Positions 35,343 to 45,126 are shown, counted from the stretch's first letter. The stretch is DNA of 64,000 nt from Flavisolibacter ginsengisoli DSM 18119 (GCF_900129295.1 NZ_FQUU01000002.1:134488-198487), one strand, 5' to 3'. Notes: a model not told the origin generated them from the sequence alone. Translations and numbers: made by a program.

Positions 35343-35468
35343 TCAGGTAGCCACGCCTTTGTCTGCCAGAGAATAATAATGTGCTGCAAATTCTTCTACC
35401 CAAAAACCGGTCTTTTTGCCGGTGTTGTCCAACTCGCTATGGGATGTTAGTACAAATAATACTTTCAT
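35343..35468 (-). pseudogene. DJ-1/PfpI-family gene, N-terminal fragment
   Basis: The first 41 codons read MKVLFVLTSHSELDNTGKKT and GFWVEEFAAHYYSLADKG, the standard start of Bacteroidota DJ-1/PfpI glutamine amidotransferase-like proteins of about 220 residues. The frame then stops and the sequence runs into the AraC remnant. A deletion probably removed the rest of this gene together with the start of the regulator. Confidence 0.75.
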
Positions 35469-35527
35469 GATCTTGTTTTATCAGTGAATAATAAATAAAG
35501 TTGAAGTAGATTTTTGTTTGGTTGGTA

Positions 35528-36526
35528 TCAAGCCTCCACAATCATCTTACCGGTATTGTCCCCTTTGAACAAGCCCAGTAATGCCTTCGGTAAATTTTGA
35601 AAACCATGTTCAATGGTTTCGGTTCCTTTTAATTTGCCTTCTTTCACCCACTGGGCCAGGTGTTTTATGCCTTCCGGAAACCGGTCTTTGAAATCACCCA
35701 CGATAAAACCCTGCATCAACACACTCCGGGTGAGTAACATTGGCTGCAACCTTGGCCCCATGGGTGTTTCTGTAGTGTTGTATAAAGAGATTTGACCGCA
35801 CAAGGGGATCCTTGCATGAAAATTTATGTTCTTAATAACCGCATCTGAAATTTCTCCTCCCACATTATCAAAATAAATATCAACTCCTTTTGGACAAGCC
35901 GCTGCAATAGCTTTGTTCATATCGGGAGTAGTTTTGTAATTGATGGCCTCATCAAATCCAAATTCCGATTTCAGCAACTTCACTTTCTCGTCTGAGCCGG
36001 CAATTCCCACCACATAGCATCCCTGTATTTTGGCGATCTGTCCAACCACGATACCGACTGCTCCGGCGGCTCCGGAAACTACAACCGTTTCCCCGGCCTT
36101 TGGCTTACCAATATGTATTAATCCGAAATAAGCCGTTAATCCGGTCATGCCCAGCACGCCGAGGTAATAGCTGGGAGGAGCCAGACTGGTATCGATCTTT
36201 CTTGCTTCTTTTTCAGTTGCGATAAAGTCTTTTTGCCAGGGAAAATTGCCCACCACCATATCACCGGGTCTAAAGTGCTCCGAAAGACTTTCCATTACTT
36301 TTCCTATAACGCCGCCATAGATAGGTTTGTCAATTTCAAAAGGTGGAGCATAAGATTTTGCGTCGTTCATCCGGCCGCGCATGTAGGGGTCAACTGAATA
36401 ATACAGACCCTTCAGTAATATCTCCCCAGGCTTTATTACCGGAAGTTCAACTTGCATCATTCGAAAGTCATCACTGACCGGTAAACCTTTTGGTCTGGAT
36501 GCCAATACAATTTGTTCAGTTGTCAT
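35528..36526 (-). CDS. NADPH-dependent zinc-free oxidoreductase (MDR, CurA-like)
   Basis: A 332-residue enzyme of the medium-chain reductase superfamily, leukotriene B4 dehydrogenase/CurA group. ATG 36526 (MTTEQIVLASRPKGLP) is the family start; the longer frame to 36583 adds 19 residues. VDPYMRGRM, the GMTGLTAYFGL motif, the nucleotide loop VSGAAGAVG and the FDNVGGE motif are present; zinc ligands are absent. It probably reduces alkenals or enones with NADPH. With the broken AraC and DJ-1 genes it may have formed an electrophile-response unit. Confidence 0.88.
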   Translation of the reverse strand: MTTEQIVLASRPKGLPVSDDFRMMQVELPVIKPGEILLKGLYYSVDPYMRGRMNDAKSYAPPFEIDKPIYGGVIGKVMESLSEHFRPGDMVVGNFPWQKDFIATEKEARKIDTSLAPPSYYLGVLGMTGLTAYFGLIHIGKPKAGETVVVSGAAGAVGIVVGQIAKIQGCYVVGIAGSDEKVKLLKSEFGFDEAINYKTTPDMNKAIAAACPKGVDIYFDNVGGEISDAVIKNINFHARIPLCGQISLYNTTETPMGPRLQPMLLTRSVLMQGFIVGDFKDRFPEGIKHLAQWVKEGKLKGTETIEHGFQNLPKALLGLFKGDNTGKMIVEA

Positions 36527-36583
36527 TTTTTTAGATTTAGTGTGGTAAACAATTCGGGTAATCAGCCGGGGATACTGGTACAT

Positions 36584-36975
36584 AAATTTCGGCTAATTGT
36601 TTGTCAGTTATATATAATGAAAGCAGTTATTTGTCAGATGTTTGAAATAGTTATAAACTAAATAACAGCGTTTTGGAAAAATAGTTGAACGAAGAAGTGA
36701 TCCGTTGGAAAGTTTTAGACGGGGTAGATTTCTCCTTGCTACCTGAGTTTGGCCGAAACGCGTGGTAGCACAATAATAATGGGTGACCTTATGATATACT
36801 ATAAGGTAATAATGCCTATCATTTTAAAAAAAATCAATGGCAATATTGAAATTTGAAACTATATTTTTAATAATAGAAAATAATAAAGCAGTATTTATTG
36901 TTTAGTCTTGCTCTCCTATGTCTTTGAAATGACATGCATCCAACACTAAGTTTTCTTTTTATATTCTATTTCATT
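36584..36975. other. Intergenic gap, one small hairpin
   Basis: No gene was seen in about 390 AT-rich bases. ACCTTAT (36786-36792) and ATAAGGT (36801-36807) form a 7-base stem without a T-run. No remnant of an integrase was recognised. Confidence 0.4.
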
Positions 36976-37701
36976 TCACATCAACCTAAGAAAAGTCCAG
37001 TAGACACCTATGAAAGCAATCAGCATTGAAATAGGGTAAACAACACCCTTTTTATACCATATCTTATTGCAAAGAGGAAAAATAATGAGCAAATAAACAA
37101 ATAGAATAACAAGTATTTGCCCAATTTCTACACCCGCATTAAATGAAATAATTGATGTGAAAAATTTATTGCGTGGCAGCCCTATTTCATTTAAAGCTGC
37201 CGCAAACCCCAATCCATGGATTAGCCCAAACAGAAAAACAATCAATATACGCCAAACCTTTAGCTCACTTATTAGAATATTTTCAACTGCTACAAACACA
37301 ATTGAAAGGGCAATTAATGGTTCAACAATATCTGAAGGAAGTGTAACAATGCTCTTCATGCTTAGTGCCAGTGTTATGGAATGCGCTACTGTAAAAGCGG
37401 TTGCCTGCCAAAGAATTGTTTTAAGTTTATTATTTAAAAGACAGAGCGCAATGACAAATAAGATGTGATCAATACCCATTGGTACTATATGGGCAATACC
37501 TAGTTTCAAATAAAACAAAACAACATCATGTGTGGGGGCCTTTTCCAGTGCCAAATTCACTGTATGAGCAAACACAAGATATGGTGCAGATAATACAATA
37601 CTAAGTAGTATACAATATCTTATCAGTGAGGACTGTATAATTAGCTTGAAAGATTTTATTTGATTTCGATTTCTGATGTGATAATTATTTATTGCCCTCA
37701 T
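36976..37701 (-). CDS. HupE/UreJ-like membrane protein
   Basis: A 241-residue protein from ATG 37701 with a signal-like first helix and about six more. The HupE/UreJ pattern is clear: LGIAHIVPMGIDHILFVIAL, FTVAHSITLALS and FGLIHGLGFAAAL place conserved His and Asp residues in the membrane. The family is linked to nickel or cobalt uptake, but no nickel enzyme is nearby. It follows a decayed outer-membrane gene by ten bases. Confidence 0.82.
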   Translation of the reverse strand: MRAINNYHIRNRNQIKSFKLIIQSSLIRYCILLSIVLSAPYLVFAHTVNLALEKAPTHDVVLFYLKLGIAHIVPMGIDHILFVIALCLLNNKLKTILWQATAFTVAHSITLALSMKSIVTLPSDIVEPLIALSIVFVAVENILISELKVWRILIVFLFGLIHGLGFAAALNEIGLPRNKFFTSIISFNAGVEIGQILVILFVYLLIIFPLCNKIWYKKGVVYPISMLIAFIGVYWTFLRLM

Positions 37702-37711
37702 ATTCTTGCTA

Positions 37712-38389
37712 TTAGAAGAAAACAGCCAGTTTGATCCGTGCATAAAAAGGTGCGGGTGAAAATTTAACTCTGTTCAAATGCTGTCTCATTTATCAATCGC
37801 GAAGTGGTACCAAATTGAGCTTTATTCCTGGTTGTATTCAATATATTTTCCATTGTATTGGCCTGCTTCATATTTTGGTTGGGTGTAATTAATAGCACCG
37901 GCATGAATGTAATATCCTTTTGCAACGATGGGATTATCCTCATTAGCGCTCTGGTCATGAATATACTGGCAGGAAGTGCATACCATCCTGTTTTTGCTTG
38001 GTAATTTAATCCACCCACCCAAGTTATTGCAGTGCTTGAGGAATAAAATCTTGCCCTTTTGCCACATTTATGATCCAGGATTTAATTAAATTCAATTTGC
38101 ATTAATCAATTTAGAGCTTATAATTATTTTGTTTGGAGGCTGAATTGCAATCAGTTTATCAACATAATCAAACTGCAGGTTGTCAGCACGAATGCCAGCA
38201 TTATCCCGCTATTTGAACTTTGAAATTGTTGTTGAGCAAAAACAGAAACCATTCAACTCCTTGATTTAACCCTAGTTGATAGTCCCAAAGATCTCTTGTT
38301 GCCTTGAATGTTCAAGGCGGCTATCTCAATTCCATCATATCTCATACCCGTTCCATAAAGTAATAAAATATGATAACTGTGGCCGATGT
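37712..38389 (-). pseudogene. Decayed gene, probably an outer-membrane beta-barrel protein
   Basis: Several minus-strand frames read like pieces of one protein. A 5' piece (GHSYHILLLYGTGMRYDGIE, IAALNIQGNKRSLGLSTR) ends in a stop. Later pieces read VAKGYYIHAGAINYTQPKYE and KAQFGTTSRLINETAF. A final piece ends FSPAPFYARIKLAVFF just before TAA at 37714-37712, with the terminal Phe typical of outer-membrane barrels. At least two frame changes separate them. It lies between the TPR gene and the HupE-like gene, all on one strand. Confidence 0.5.
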
Positions 38390-39730
38390 TTACTGCATTT
38401 TAAGCGCCTCTATTGCTTCCTTCTTTAACAGTGGATCCAGGTTGGGATTATTTTGTAAACCTTGTTTTAAGAAATTTGCAGATTTGACACGATCACCTGC
38501 TTTAGCATAAATAATCCCGGCACGAAGCAATAAAACAGGATTTCTGCAATTGGTCCGTAATGCAGTGGATAAAAAAGATAAAGCGTTTTGAATATCCCCA
38601 TTTTTATAGTACGCCCAGGCCACCGCTTCGTTGACATCAATATTATCTGGCCGTCGGCTATATTCTTTCATTGCATGTTCAATTGCTTTTGCTGGTTCGT
38701 TTTTTAATAAATAAACATAAGCCAGCTCTTTATCTGCATGATGATTGACGCTTGCCTGACCTTCTTTTGCCCCCAGGTTTAATTGTTCAATTATGGCATT
38801 GATCATGTACTTGGCCTTACCCGGCTGCGAAGTCAAGCTGTATAGCTCGGCAAGTTGCTCTTTTAATGCAATATCATTCAAAGTAGAGTCAGCAGATTCA
38901 TAATACCTGATTGCTTTAACATAATTCTTTGATGCCATAGCTATATGACCTAAACCAGCAATTGCATATCCATATCCCGGACGTTCATTCAATGCAATAT
39001 CATATTGCATTTCAGCGCTTCTTATCTCACCAGTATTTTCATACAACCGTGCTAACTGAATACGACTCCATTCTGTTCCTTCATCTCCATATCCTCCCGC
39101 TTCCACAGCCATCTTCATAGCTTCTATTGCACCTGGGTTATCTCCATGAATTTCACGTAAATAAGAAACCCTGGCATAAGATCGTATGTCGGGCCTGATT
39201 GACATCATCTTATCAGAATATTCAACAGCAGCAGGGTAATTACCCATCTCCACATTGCCATCCACCATGATGCCATAAACATAAGCGTTGTAGGGATTAA
39301 TTTTTTGTGCCTGACTTGCAGTTTCCAAAGCATCGCTGAAATGATGTTGTGAAAGCTGCAGTATGGCTTTTAGGACCAATGCCTGGAAGTTTCGTGGATC
39401 CATAGTCAGGACATCACCAATATATTTTGTAGCGGCACCATCATAATAAGTATAGTTGCCTGTTACCCTTGCTTCCTGGATGTAAAGTGCTGCCAGTGCC
39501 AGTGTTGATTTAATATCAGTTGGTGTTTCCCTCACAATGCGTATGAGCTTATCACCATTGGTTTTTGTAGTTGCCCATTCCGGAAGCAATGCAGCGCTAC
39601 CTTTTCTTTCCTGTAAAGGATAAAAGGCAACTTCATTATCTTTTAATCTTAAATGATACCTAATGACAATAAAAGACGTCATCCCGCCAAAAAATAAAAG
39701 CAATAAAATATAGGTAAACTTTTTATGCAT
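38390..39730 (-). CDS. Membrane-anchored TPR protein
   Basis: A 446-residue protein with an N-terminal membrane helix (about 6-25) and about nine TPR-like repeats from residue 70 to the end (for example AYVYGIMVDGNVEMGNYPAA, AVAWAYYKNGDIQNALSFLS). It should be a periplasmic scaffold. It follows two DUF4331 genes on the same strand, a pairing that suggests a shared process, though a terminator lies between them. Confidence 0.8.
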   Translation of the reverse strand: MHKKFTYILLLLFFGGMTSFIVIRYHLRLKDNEVAFYPLQERKGSAALLPEWATTKTNGDKLIRIVRETPTDIKSTLALAALYIQEARVTGNYTYYDGAATKYIGDVLTMDPRNFQALVLKAILQLSQHHFSDALETASQAQKINPYNAYVYGIMVDGNVEMGNYPAAVEYSDKMMSIRPDIRSYARVSYLREIHGDNPGAIEAMKMAVEAGGYGDEGTEWSRIQLARLYENTGEIRSAEMQYDIALNERPGYGYAIAGLGHIAMASKNYVKAIRYYESADSTLNDIALKEQLAELYSLTSQPGKAKYMINAIIEQLNLGAKEGQASVNHHADKELAYVYLLKNEPAKAIEHAMKEYSRRPDNIDVNEAVAWAYYKNGDIQNALSFLSTALRTNCRNPVLLLRAGIIYAKAGDRVKSANFLKQGLQNNPNLDPLLKKEAIEALKMQ

Positions 39731-39803
39731 AAGAAGATTTTTAAGATTCGATTATCCGCGGTTGTATAAGGTTTGCTTGAAATGATCTGTCAATTAAAAA
39801 AAG

Positions 39804-39834
39804 AATAAGGCCCGTTATTTCTAACGGACCTATT
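39804..39834 (-). terminator. Intrinsic terminator after the DUF4331 genes
   Basis: AATAAGGCCCGTTA (39804-39817) and TAACGGACCTATT (39822-39834) form a stem with one bulge and one mismatch, and on the minus strand it is followed by a T-rich run. It lies 12 bases past the second DUF4331 stop. Confidence 0.75.
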
Positions 39835-39845
39835 CGTTTTAATTC

Positions 39846-41906
39846 CTAATGTTTAATGACACGGATGGATTCCTTAACCTGTCCATTACTGATGGCTTTT
39901 ACAAAATAGACGCCTTTAGACAACTCGTGAGAATCGAATATGGCACTATAGGTTCCGGTTTCCTGATGCTGGTTAACCAGGGTTTTCACAAGGTTCCCTG
40001 CAGCATCATAAACCTGTATGATCACATTTGATGGAGTTTCCAACCGGTAACGAATGGAAGTGCTATTGGTAAAAGGGTTAGGCGATGACGCCATGAATAC
40101 CTCTGGAGTGGCCAGGCGCATCACACTGCTGGGTTCCAGTACTTGCGGTTGTTCATATCCGGTAGGTAGCCCTGCGCAATTACAGGTGCCCGGCCAGGGC
40201 GTTTGCTCATAAGGAAATGAAGCCATCAATGTAGTATCATTTTTTTCTACTCCTGTGGAATAATTCAATACCATTCCCAGTCTTGTTGGTTCTTCATATG
40301 GCAAACCAATTGCTGCCAGCACCACACCGCTTACAGCCTGTAATTCAATACGTGTAACATCATCCTCCAGTCTTCTGCCATTAGGAAATCCATCCATATT
40401 AGGTATGAATTCCAATTTGGTGTTGGTGTTAAACCTGGCATCAGTTAAACCCAATACCGCTGCAGCAAGTAAACCTTCTGAACTGAAATCGGGGCTATTT
40501 CTTGGCGTTGGCGGAACTGCCATATTCAATCGCAGCATATCACCTCCATTGGGTAAGAAATTGTTGATAAATGGTTTCCCTTCAGCCAGGGGGTTTCCGT
40601 TTTTCCCTGTAGCTAACTGGTAGGGCCGGATATTGGGCACTCCCAGCCGGAATATGGGATAAAGGTCAACAGAACGTGGTTTTTTAGGCCCAGGCAGTAA
40701 TACACTTCCAAAAGCTGCTTCATCGAAGGCTGTTCCTGAAACGGCTGCGGAGTGGCGTAAAGAAAAAAGCCCGTTCTTGCCATTTCTGAAATCAAATTTT
40801 CCCAGCGAATTCGTTTGAATTCGCAACGGAGATAAAGCAGGTACAGCCGTTCCAAACTGGCTGTCATCCATATAGAGGGCTAACTCGGGATTGTAAAGGT
40901 TATCATCAAAGACCTCGTTCTTACTGAATTTACCATCATTCAAACTTGCCTCCTGGTAAGGAGTCAAAGAATTCCACAGATCTTTTTCTCCTATTGGATT
41001 TACCACTTCGTTAGTAAGTGGCATTCCCAACCTTGACACCTGCACCCATGCTCCCTGGTAATTTTCCGTTCCATTTGTATTGAGTGTTCTGATCTTTCGC
41101 CTGCTGGCGGAAGCCCAAACACCAATTACAAAATTCGGATCCAGGATAGAGGAAGCTTTGTCAACAGATTTATGGTCTTTTTGCAAGGTCGAGATATCAA
41201 TCTGCAAGGCAATGGTGGATACATTTTTGCATTTCAATCCGTCTGCTGACTTTCCACCTGCAGTCCGGGGAATATCACCCAGGTCAAATGCGCCTGCCAG
41301 GTCTACAAAGAAGGGATCATCTACAGGGCCGCAAAATACTTTCTCTCCCGAACTTGCGGTCATGATGGCCTTGTTCATCAGGCTATTGTAATCAGGCGCA
41401 TTCAGGCCTACAGGGCTACTTATAGAGCGGGGGCCAATATTGGGTGGCGGAACGATTCCATTGCTTACTATGGTTTGAAAATTTACCCCTCCATCCATAC
41501 TTCTTTCAACAGTATAGGTTGTTTTAAGATTCTCCTTACCCAACCTGATATCAAAAAAAGTTGAGGGATCTTCATTGGTCCTTTGGAAACTGAAACGATA
41601 CACAATATCATCTCCGGATGAATAAGTGTTATTGCCGGCATTGTTATCAATATGTATCTCGTAGCGCACATTATCACTAAAATGATAGTAATAAGGCCCA
41701 CCCTGTGGCAACTGGAATGGTATGTAATTGGCCAGGATAGTGATCCTTTCCGGGTTGTCAGGGCTTCTGAAGGCGTATAGGTCTGTATTATCAGCAGTCG
41801 GATCACCCAGGAGCAGGGGTGCCTCGCGATGACTGGATGACATCAAAATTGCTGCAATACTAAAAACGCCTGCAAGCAATAATGAACTAAGTATCTTTCT
41901 TTTCAT
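39846..41906 (-). CDS. DUF4331 protein with type IX secretion tail
   Basis: A 686-residue exported protein. SSHREAPLLLGDPTADNTDL directly after the signal peptide is the DUF4331 hallmark; the domain spans about 28-600 with GPVDDPFFVDLAGAFDLGD and DDVTRIELQAVSGVVLAAIG. Residues about 610-686 (SSPNPFTNSTSIRYRLETPS and VKTLVNQHQETGTYSAIFDS, ending VIKH) are a type IX sorting domain. It should be secreted to the surface. It is 60% or so similar by eye to the gene upstream, 21 bases away, so the pair is a tandem duplication. Function unknown. Confidence 0.88.
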   Translation of the reverse strand: MKRKILSSLLLAGVFSIAAILMSSSHREAPLLLGDPTADNTDLYAFRSPDNPERITILANYIPFQLPQGGPYYYHFSDNVRYEIHIDNNAGNNTYSSGDDIVYRFSFQRTNEDPSTFFDIRLGKENLKTTYTVERSMDGGVNFQTIVSNGIVPPPNIGPRSISSPVGLNAPDYNSLMNKAIMTASSGEKVFCGPVDDPFFVDLAGAFDLGDIPRTAGGKSADGLKCKNVSTIALQIDISTLQKDHKSVDKASSILDPNFVIGVWASASRRKIRTLNTNGTENYQGAWVQVSRLGMPLTNEVVNPIGEKDLWNSLTPYQEASLNDGKFSKNEVFDDNLYNPELALYMDDSQFGTAVPALSPLRIQTNSLGKFDFRNGKNGLFSLRHSAAVSGTAFDEAAFGSVLLPGPKKPRSVDLYPIFRLGVPNIRPYQLATGKNGNPLAEGKPFINNFLPNGGDMLRLNMAVPPTPRNSPDFSSEGLLAAAVLGLTDARFNTNTKLEFIPNMDGFPNGRRLEDDVTRIELQAVSGVVLAAIGLPYEEPTRLGMVLNYSTGVEKNDTTLMASFPYEQTPWPGTCNCAGLPTGYEQPQVLEPSSVMRLATPEVFMASSPNPFTNSTSIRYRLETPSNVIIQVYDAAGNLVKTLVNQHQETGTYSAIFDSHELSKGVYFVKAISNGQVKESIRVIKH

Positions 41907-41927
41907 AATTAATTTCTTAATAGATTA

Positions 41928-43709
41928 TTATTGATTGGTTACCACTGTACCTCTCCATGGAGCTTGTACATAAGGGAATGCATTCTGGAAAGAAGTATCG
42001 TTCTTTTCCACTCCGGTTGAATACTGTAGTGTATTCACTAAACGGTTAGTAACAGGTGATTGGGATGTATTTGCAGGATTGTAATCATCGTACCATAAAC
42101 CTATTGCTGCTAATACCACACCTCCTACTGTTTGCAATTCAATTCTTGTAACATCATCCTCCAATCTTCTTCCATTGGGGAAGCCATCCATATTGGGAAT
42201 AAATTCCAAATTTGTATTGGTGTTAAACCTTGGATCGGTTAATCCAAGAACAGCTGCCTGCACCAATCCCTCAGAACTAAAATCAGGGCTATTTCTTGGA
42301 GTAGGCGGAACAGCCATATTCAACCTGATCATATCACCACCATTGGGAAGAAAATTATTAATGAATGGCTTTCCAGCAGCTAATGGGTTGCCTTTCTTAC
42401 CTGTGGCCAACTGGTAGGGACGAAGGTTGGGCACTCCCGTATGAAATATAGGCCAGATATCAACAGAACGTGGCTTACCGGGACCAGGCAGTAACAATGT
42501 TCCTGCAATGGCATCATCCAGAGCAGTGCCCGAAACAGCAGATGTTCCTTTTAGTGGATACAAACCCATCATAGTGTTTCTAAAGTCAAACGTGTGCAAA
42601 GAATTGCTCTGAACTCTTAATGCCCTGAAGGCAGGTACGGCACCACCAAACTTGCTGTCATCCATATAGAGAGCCAGTTCAGGATTATAATAGTTATTTC
42701 CAAATGTGCTTATATAGGCCAGGTCCTGGTAAGGTGTGAGGTGATTCCAAAGATCTTTAACCCCCACATTGCTCAGCACTTCGTTATTCAAGGGCATAGC
42801 TACTCGCGATACCTGCACCCAATTGCCTTCTTCAACAGAAGTACCTCCATTGGTTGGATTAAATGGCGAACCACCATTCGGAGTCCTAAGAGTTTTAGTT
42901 GCCTGCCTGCTTGCTGAAGCCCATACGCCGATTACAAAATCTCCATCGAGGATGTTGGCAGCCTGGTTCACATTTTTATGATCTTTTTGCAAAGTAGAGA
43001 TGTCAATCTGCAAGGCAATTGTGTGAACGTTATATCGGGCCAGTCCATCTCTTGAACCTGTTGTTTGACGTGGCAAATCGCCAAGATCAAAAGCGCCAGC
43101 AACATCTACAAAAAAAGGATCATCTACAGGCCCGGCAAAAACAGTTTCTCCTGTACTGGCCATTGTAATGGCATTATGCATTAATACATTATAATTACTG
43201 TTTAGACCAACGGGAGATTCAATACTTCTTGGTCCTATGTTATTTGGTGGAACAATTCCATTGGTAACAATAGTTTCAAAAGCCGCACCTCCATTTATAC
43301 TGCGCTCAAGTGTATAAGTGGTTTTTTGATTCTGCTTACCCAGCCTGATATTAAAAAATGTTGTGGGATCCTCGTTGGTGTTTTGAAATGTGAAACGGTA
43401 AATAATGTCATCGCCTGTGGTTGCTATGTTATTATCTATATGAATTTCATAGCGGATATTTGTTCCAAAATTGTAATAATTAGGGCCACCTTGTGGTAAT
43501 TCAAGTGGTATATAATCTGCGATGATGTTCACCTTTTCAGGCTTGTCCGGGCTGCGGAAAACATAGAGGTCCGTATTGTCCGCCAGTGGATCGTCTGCAA
43601 TTAATGGCGCCTCCCGGTGGCTGGAAGACATAAGTACGAAGGTAATAATGGCCCCTAATGGTAGCAACAGGTACCAAAGCCTTCCTTTCCTGGTAAAACT
43701 TTTCTGCAT
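41928..43709 (-). CDS. DUF4331 protein without sorting tail
   Basis: A 593-residue exported protein with an N-terminal membrane/signal helix and the same SSHREAPLIADDPLADNTDL motif and domain as its neighbour. It ends soon after the DUF4331 domain (RGTVVTNQ) and lacks the type IX tail, so the two copies probably end up in different compartments. It is the first gene of the pair. Confidence 0.88.
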   Translation of the reverse strand: MQKSFTRKGRLWYLLLPLGAIITFVLMSSSHREAPLIADDPLADNTDLYVFRSPDKPEKVNIIADYIPLELPQGGPNYYNFGTNIRYEIHIDNNIATTGDDIIYRFTFQNTNEDPTTFFNIRLGKQNQKTTYTLERSINGGAAFETIVTNGIVPPNNIGPRSIESPVGLNSNYNVLMHNAITMASTGETVFAGPVDDPFFVDVAGAFDLGDLPRQTTGSRDGLARYNVHTIALQIDISTLQKDHKNVNQAANILDGDFVIGVWASASRQATKTLRTPNGGSPFNPTNGGTSVEEGNWVQVSRVAMPLNNEVLSNVGVKDLWNHLTPYQDLAYISTFGNNYYNPELALYMDDSKFGGAVPAFRALRVQSNSLHTFDFRNTMMGLYPLKGTSAVSGTALDDAIAGTLLLPGPGKPRSVDIWPIFHTGVPNLRPYQLATGKKGNPLAAGKPFINNFLPNGGDMIRLNMAVPPTPRNSPDFSSEGLVQAAVLGLTDPRFNTNTNLEFIPNMDGFPNGRRLEDDVTRIELQTVGGVVLAAIGLWYDDYNPANTSQSPVTNRLVNTLQYSTGVEKNDTSFQNAFPYVQAPWRGTVVTNQ

Positions 43710-43916
43710 GGTTAAATTTTTTTTAAATGAAAAATTGGCTCTACAGGATAGAAGATTTGATTACTGGATAACCGAAGCTTGCTTACAAAGGGGTGATTAA
43801 GGTCTTTACAGACGTTATGAATACAATAAAGGCCTATTGTTGATATACGGCTTTAGATATAATTTGGATTTCTAAAAAAGAAAAATAAAAAAAGAATAAC
43901 TACTTCATGATTACAA

Positions 43917-44735
43917 TTAACGGTGATATTGAAGCATCCATTCATAAATATTCATCCCATCGCTTTTGAAGGATGGATCGAGTGCCCTGGTCCAGGCATC
44001 ATGCCCTCCGGTAGGCCAAAGAGTTAATTTGGGCATTACTGTTGGGTGAAATGATGCTATCGAAGCAATGAAACCCTTAGCATAAGAAACGTTGATGGTT
44101 TGATCATCTTCTGAATGGAATGCCCATAATGGAAGATTTCCCTCAGCTATTCTTTTACATTTATCTGAAATGGCATAATCTGCAGGTATCCCAGCCATCG
44201 GAATTATAGCAGCTATATTATTTGTATTGGTGGCGGCAAAATTGCAAATAGCCTCACTCCCGCTACTTAATCCGGAAAGATAGATTCTGCTACTGTCAAC
44301 CCTGTATGTTTGTTTGGCAAATTCAATACAGGCAGCTATGTCTGCATTTCCTGCAAAGGATCTTGTTTGAGGCATGAGAATAATAAAGGAATAATCATTT
44401 TCATGAACCTTAAAGACTCCGGGTAAACGCTTTTCGTCCAACAGCTGCGCCGGGCCATCATTCAGAAGCAATGGAAGATCAAGCGATCCATTTCCAAACT
44501 GACCAGCACCATGAAGGAATACCAATAATGGATAGGATGAATGAGTTTGCTTATAATTAGATGGTATAGCTATATAATAACCACCAATATTACCCGTAAT
44601 TGTATGAGTTACCGGCTGTAAAACGGATGTTATATCCAAAGCTTCCTTAATGACAGGATTAGCATTTGGTTGGTCCTGCCTGGGCTTTTTACAACTGGTC
44701 GATAAAATTGAAATCAAAATTATGATGCACAGCAT
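43917..44735 (-). CDS. Alpha/beta hydrolase lipoprotein (PHB-depolymerase-like esterase)
   Basis: A 272-residue protein from ATG 44735, whose lipobox ends LSTSC at about residue 15; the longer frame to 44777 hides the signal. The hydrolase shows LLVFLHGAGQFG (oxyanion region), GLSSGSEA (nucleophile Ser), HSEDDQTI (Asp) and GGHDAW (His), as in feruloyl esterase or PHB depolymerase-like proteins. The substrate is unknown. It is the last gene before the distal attachment repeat. Confidence 0.8.
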   Translation of the reverse strand: MLCIIILISILSTSCKKPRQDQPNANPVIKEALDITSVLQPVTHTITGNIGGYYIAIPSNYKQTHSSYPLLVFLHGAGQFGNGSLDLPLLLNDGPAQLLDEKRLPGVFKVHENDYSFIILMPQTRSFAGNADIAACIEFAKQTYRVDSSRIYLSGLSSGSEAICNFAATNTNNIAAIIPMAGIPADYAISDKCKRIAEGNLPLWAFHSEDDQTINVSYAKGFIASIASFHPTVMPKLTLWPTGGHDAWTRALDPSFKSDGMNIYEWMLQYHR

Positions 44736-45084
44736 TTTCAAACTTTTGAAACTGCATGCAAAATAAAAATTGATCAAGGCTATTATTTAAAATGGTAATT
44801 AAAACAGTTCTCTGAAACTGGTTTGGCTTGTTCCTGGCTTTAAAGCAACAAAATATATGCCCCTTGCTGTACATTAATTTTGTTTATAGAGTTATATTAA
44901 ATATTGAAATTATATTGAACAAAATGCAAAGAGAAATAAAAAAGAGTGCAATAAAGACCCTTGTATACCCCATATTGAGTAATAAAATAATATTCCGTAA
45001 CTAGTTTTCACCCAATGGATGAAAGGAAGGAACTATGGAAGTGAAGTCAAAGGATAGGGGAAGTCGAGGAGATGGAACATAGAA

Positions 45085-45110
45085 CGACTCCCGTCCGGTC
45101 CGCAAAAAGG
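45085..45110 (+). other. Right attachment repeat (attR): orphan tRNA-Asp 3' end
   Basis: TCCCGTCCGGTCCGCAAAAA plus GG (45089-45110) is identical to the tRNA-Asp 3' end at 34337-34358; extended to 45085 it is 25 of 26. No D arm, anticodon arm or acceptor 5' strand precedes it, so it is only the tail of a tRNA, as expected for the distal end of an island integrated in that gene. Confidence 0.8.
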
Positions 45111-45126
45111 CAAAACAAAAAAGATT

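Noticed and set aside
45085-45110. Second tRNA-Asp gene
   Set aside because: Only the 3' quarter is present; no anticodon arm, D arm or 5' acceptor strand precedes it.
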